Positions 6,206 through 6,515 of a stretch of 6,515 nt of DNA are shown here, in pieces. Location of the stretch: NCBI GenBank assembly GCA_003973375.1, contig QNYL01000199.1:1-6515 (forward strand), written 5' to 3'. The position numbers were made by a program, and so were the translations under genes. How positions within the stretch are numbered: the stretch's first letter is position 1; every line of letters begins with the position of its first letter. The notes beneath the pieces are model-generated. The model had not been told where the DNA came from. It saw only the letters and a list, made by a program, of their open reading frames with translations, and ran no database searches. The stretch is from Flavobacteriia bacterium. Lineage in GTDB: Bacteria > Bacteroidota > Bacteroidia > Flavobacteriales > Flavobacteriaceae.

Positions 6206-6515
6206 TTAGCTGTTCAGCATCGACCAAAGTTTATCTTTTAATTCGGTTAATCCGGTTTGCGCAATGGAAGAAATAAAAAGATGTGGTACGTTTTCCGGCA
6301 GATCCCTTTCTATTTCCGATATGAGTTCCTCATCAAGCATATCCGATTTGGAGATAGCGAGTAAACGTTCTTTATCCATCAGTTCCGGATTGTGTTTTCT
6401 AAGTTCGTTTAGCAGTATTTCATATTCATTCCGGATATCGACGCTATCGGCAGGTACGAGAAAGAGCAGAACAGAATTTCGTTCTATATGTCTCAAAAAC
6501 CTGTGTCCAAGTCCT
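6206..6515 (-). CDS. obg: Obg/CgtA GTPase, C-terminal part (5' end outside window)
   Basis: Obg is an essential GTPase that binds the large ribosomal subunit precursor and takes part in ribosome assembly and stress signalling. The visible 103 codons begin [13 protein letters not shown], the conserved block just after the G3 DxPG motif. They continue with [20 protein letters not shown], the G4 motif as SKSD in [12 protein letters not shown], and the G5 region [16 protein letters not shown]. The protein ends at LNS soon after G5, so it lacks the C-terminal OCT domain found in many Firmicutes Obg proteins, as is common in Bacteroidota. The N-terminal Obg fold, P-loop and switch regions lie beyond the window edge. 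The frame is open to position 6515, and the TTG at 6494-6496 is an internal Leu codon, not a start. The stop is followed after 16 bases by the exported-protein gene. Identification is secure. Confidence 0.95.
   Translation of the reverse strand, partial: GLGHRFLRHIERNSVLLFLVPADSVDIRNEYEILLNELRKHNPELMDKERLLAISKSDMLDEELISEIERDLPENVPHLFISSIAQTGLTELKDKLWSMLNS

Noticed and set aside
6206..6496. A short complete gene starting with TTG at 6496
   Set aside because: The frame stays open to the window edge and the upstream residues GLGHRF are conserved Obg sequence, so this is the 3' part of a longer gene.

Overview
The window looks like a piece of a Bacteroidota chromosome, probably from the Flavobacteriales. 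The evidence is a moderate GC content (about 38-40% by eye in the genes), starts with no Shine-Dalgarno sequence in front, a stand-alone MnmD instead of the fused MnmC, an Obg GTPase that ends right after its G domain, and a secreted protein whose signal peptide ends in the flavobacterial-style 'SFGQ'. No RNA gene, insertion sequence, CRISPR array or convincing terminator was seen.

Layout. (1) Positions 1-256, minus strand: the middle of a lipoyl synthase gene (lipA) of gammaproteobacterial type, about 49% GC, lacking the N-terminal half that holds both iron-sulfur cysteine clusters. (2) Positions 257-423: a very AT-rich (about 20% GC) non-coding stretch. The abrupt change suggests either a decayed foreign fragment or an assembly chimera. 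(3) Positions 424-4793, plus strand: a tight five-gene run made of mnmD, a 42-residue single-pass membrane protein with a GTG start (too short for ordinary ORF calling), a class III PLP-dependent aminotransferase, a protein with kinase/aminoglycoside-phosphotransferase-like signatures (DUF6206-like), and a C69/secernin-type Ntn hydrolase. (4) Positions 4816-6515, minus strand: the 3' end of obg, a small exported protein and a class I SAM-dependent methyltransferase, 15-16 bases apart and converging on the plus-strand run across 22 bases.

How the genes may work together. mnmD and obg are housekeeping genes for tRNA wobble-base modification and ribosome assembly. The most interesting part is the trio at 1262-4793. 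An aminotransferase that has lost both partners of the usual Glu/Arg substrate switch is followed after 3 bases by a putative small-molecule kinase, and 34 bases later by an N-terminal-cysteine amidohydrolase. Together they could form an uncharacterised pathway acting on an amine or amide metabolite. That role is inference; the sequence shows only the families, the motifs and the tight packing.
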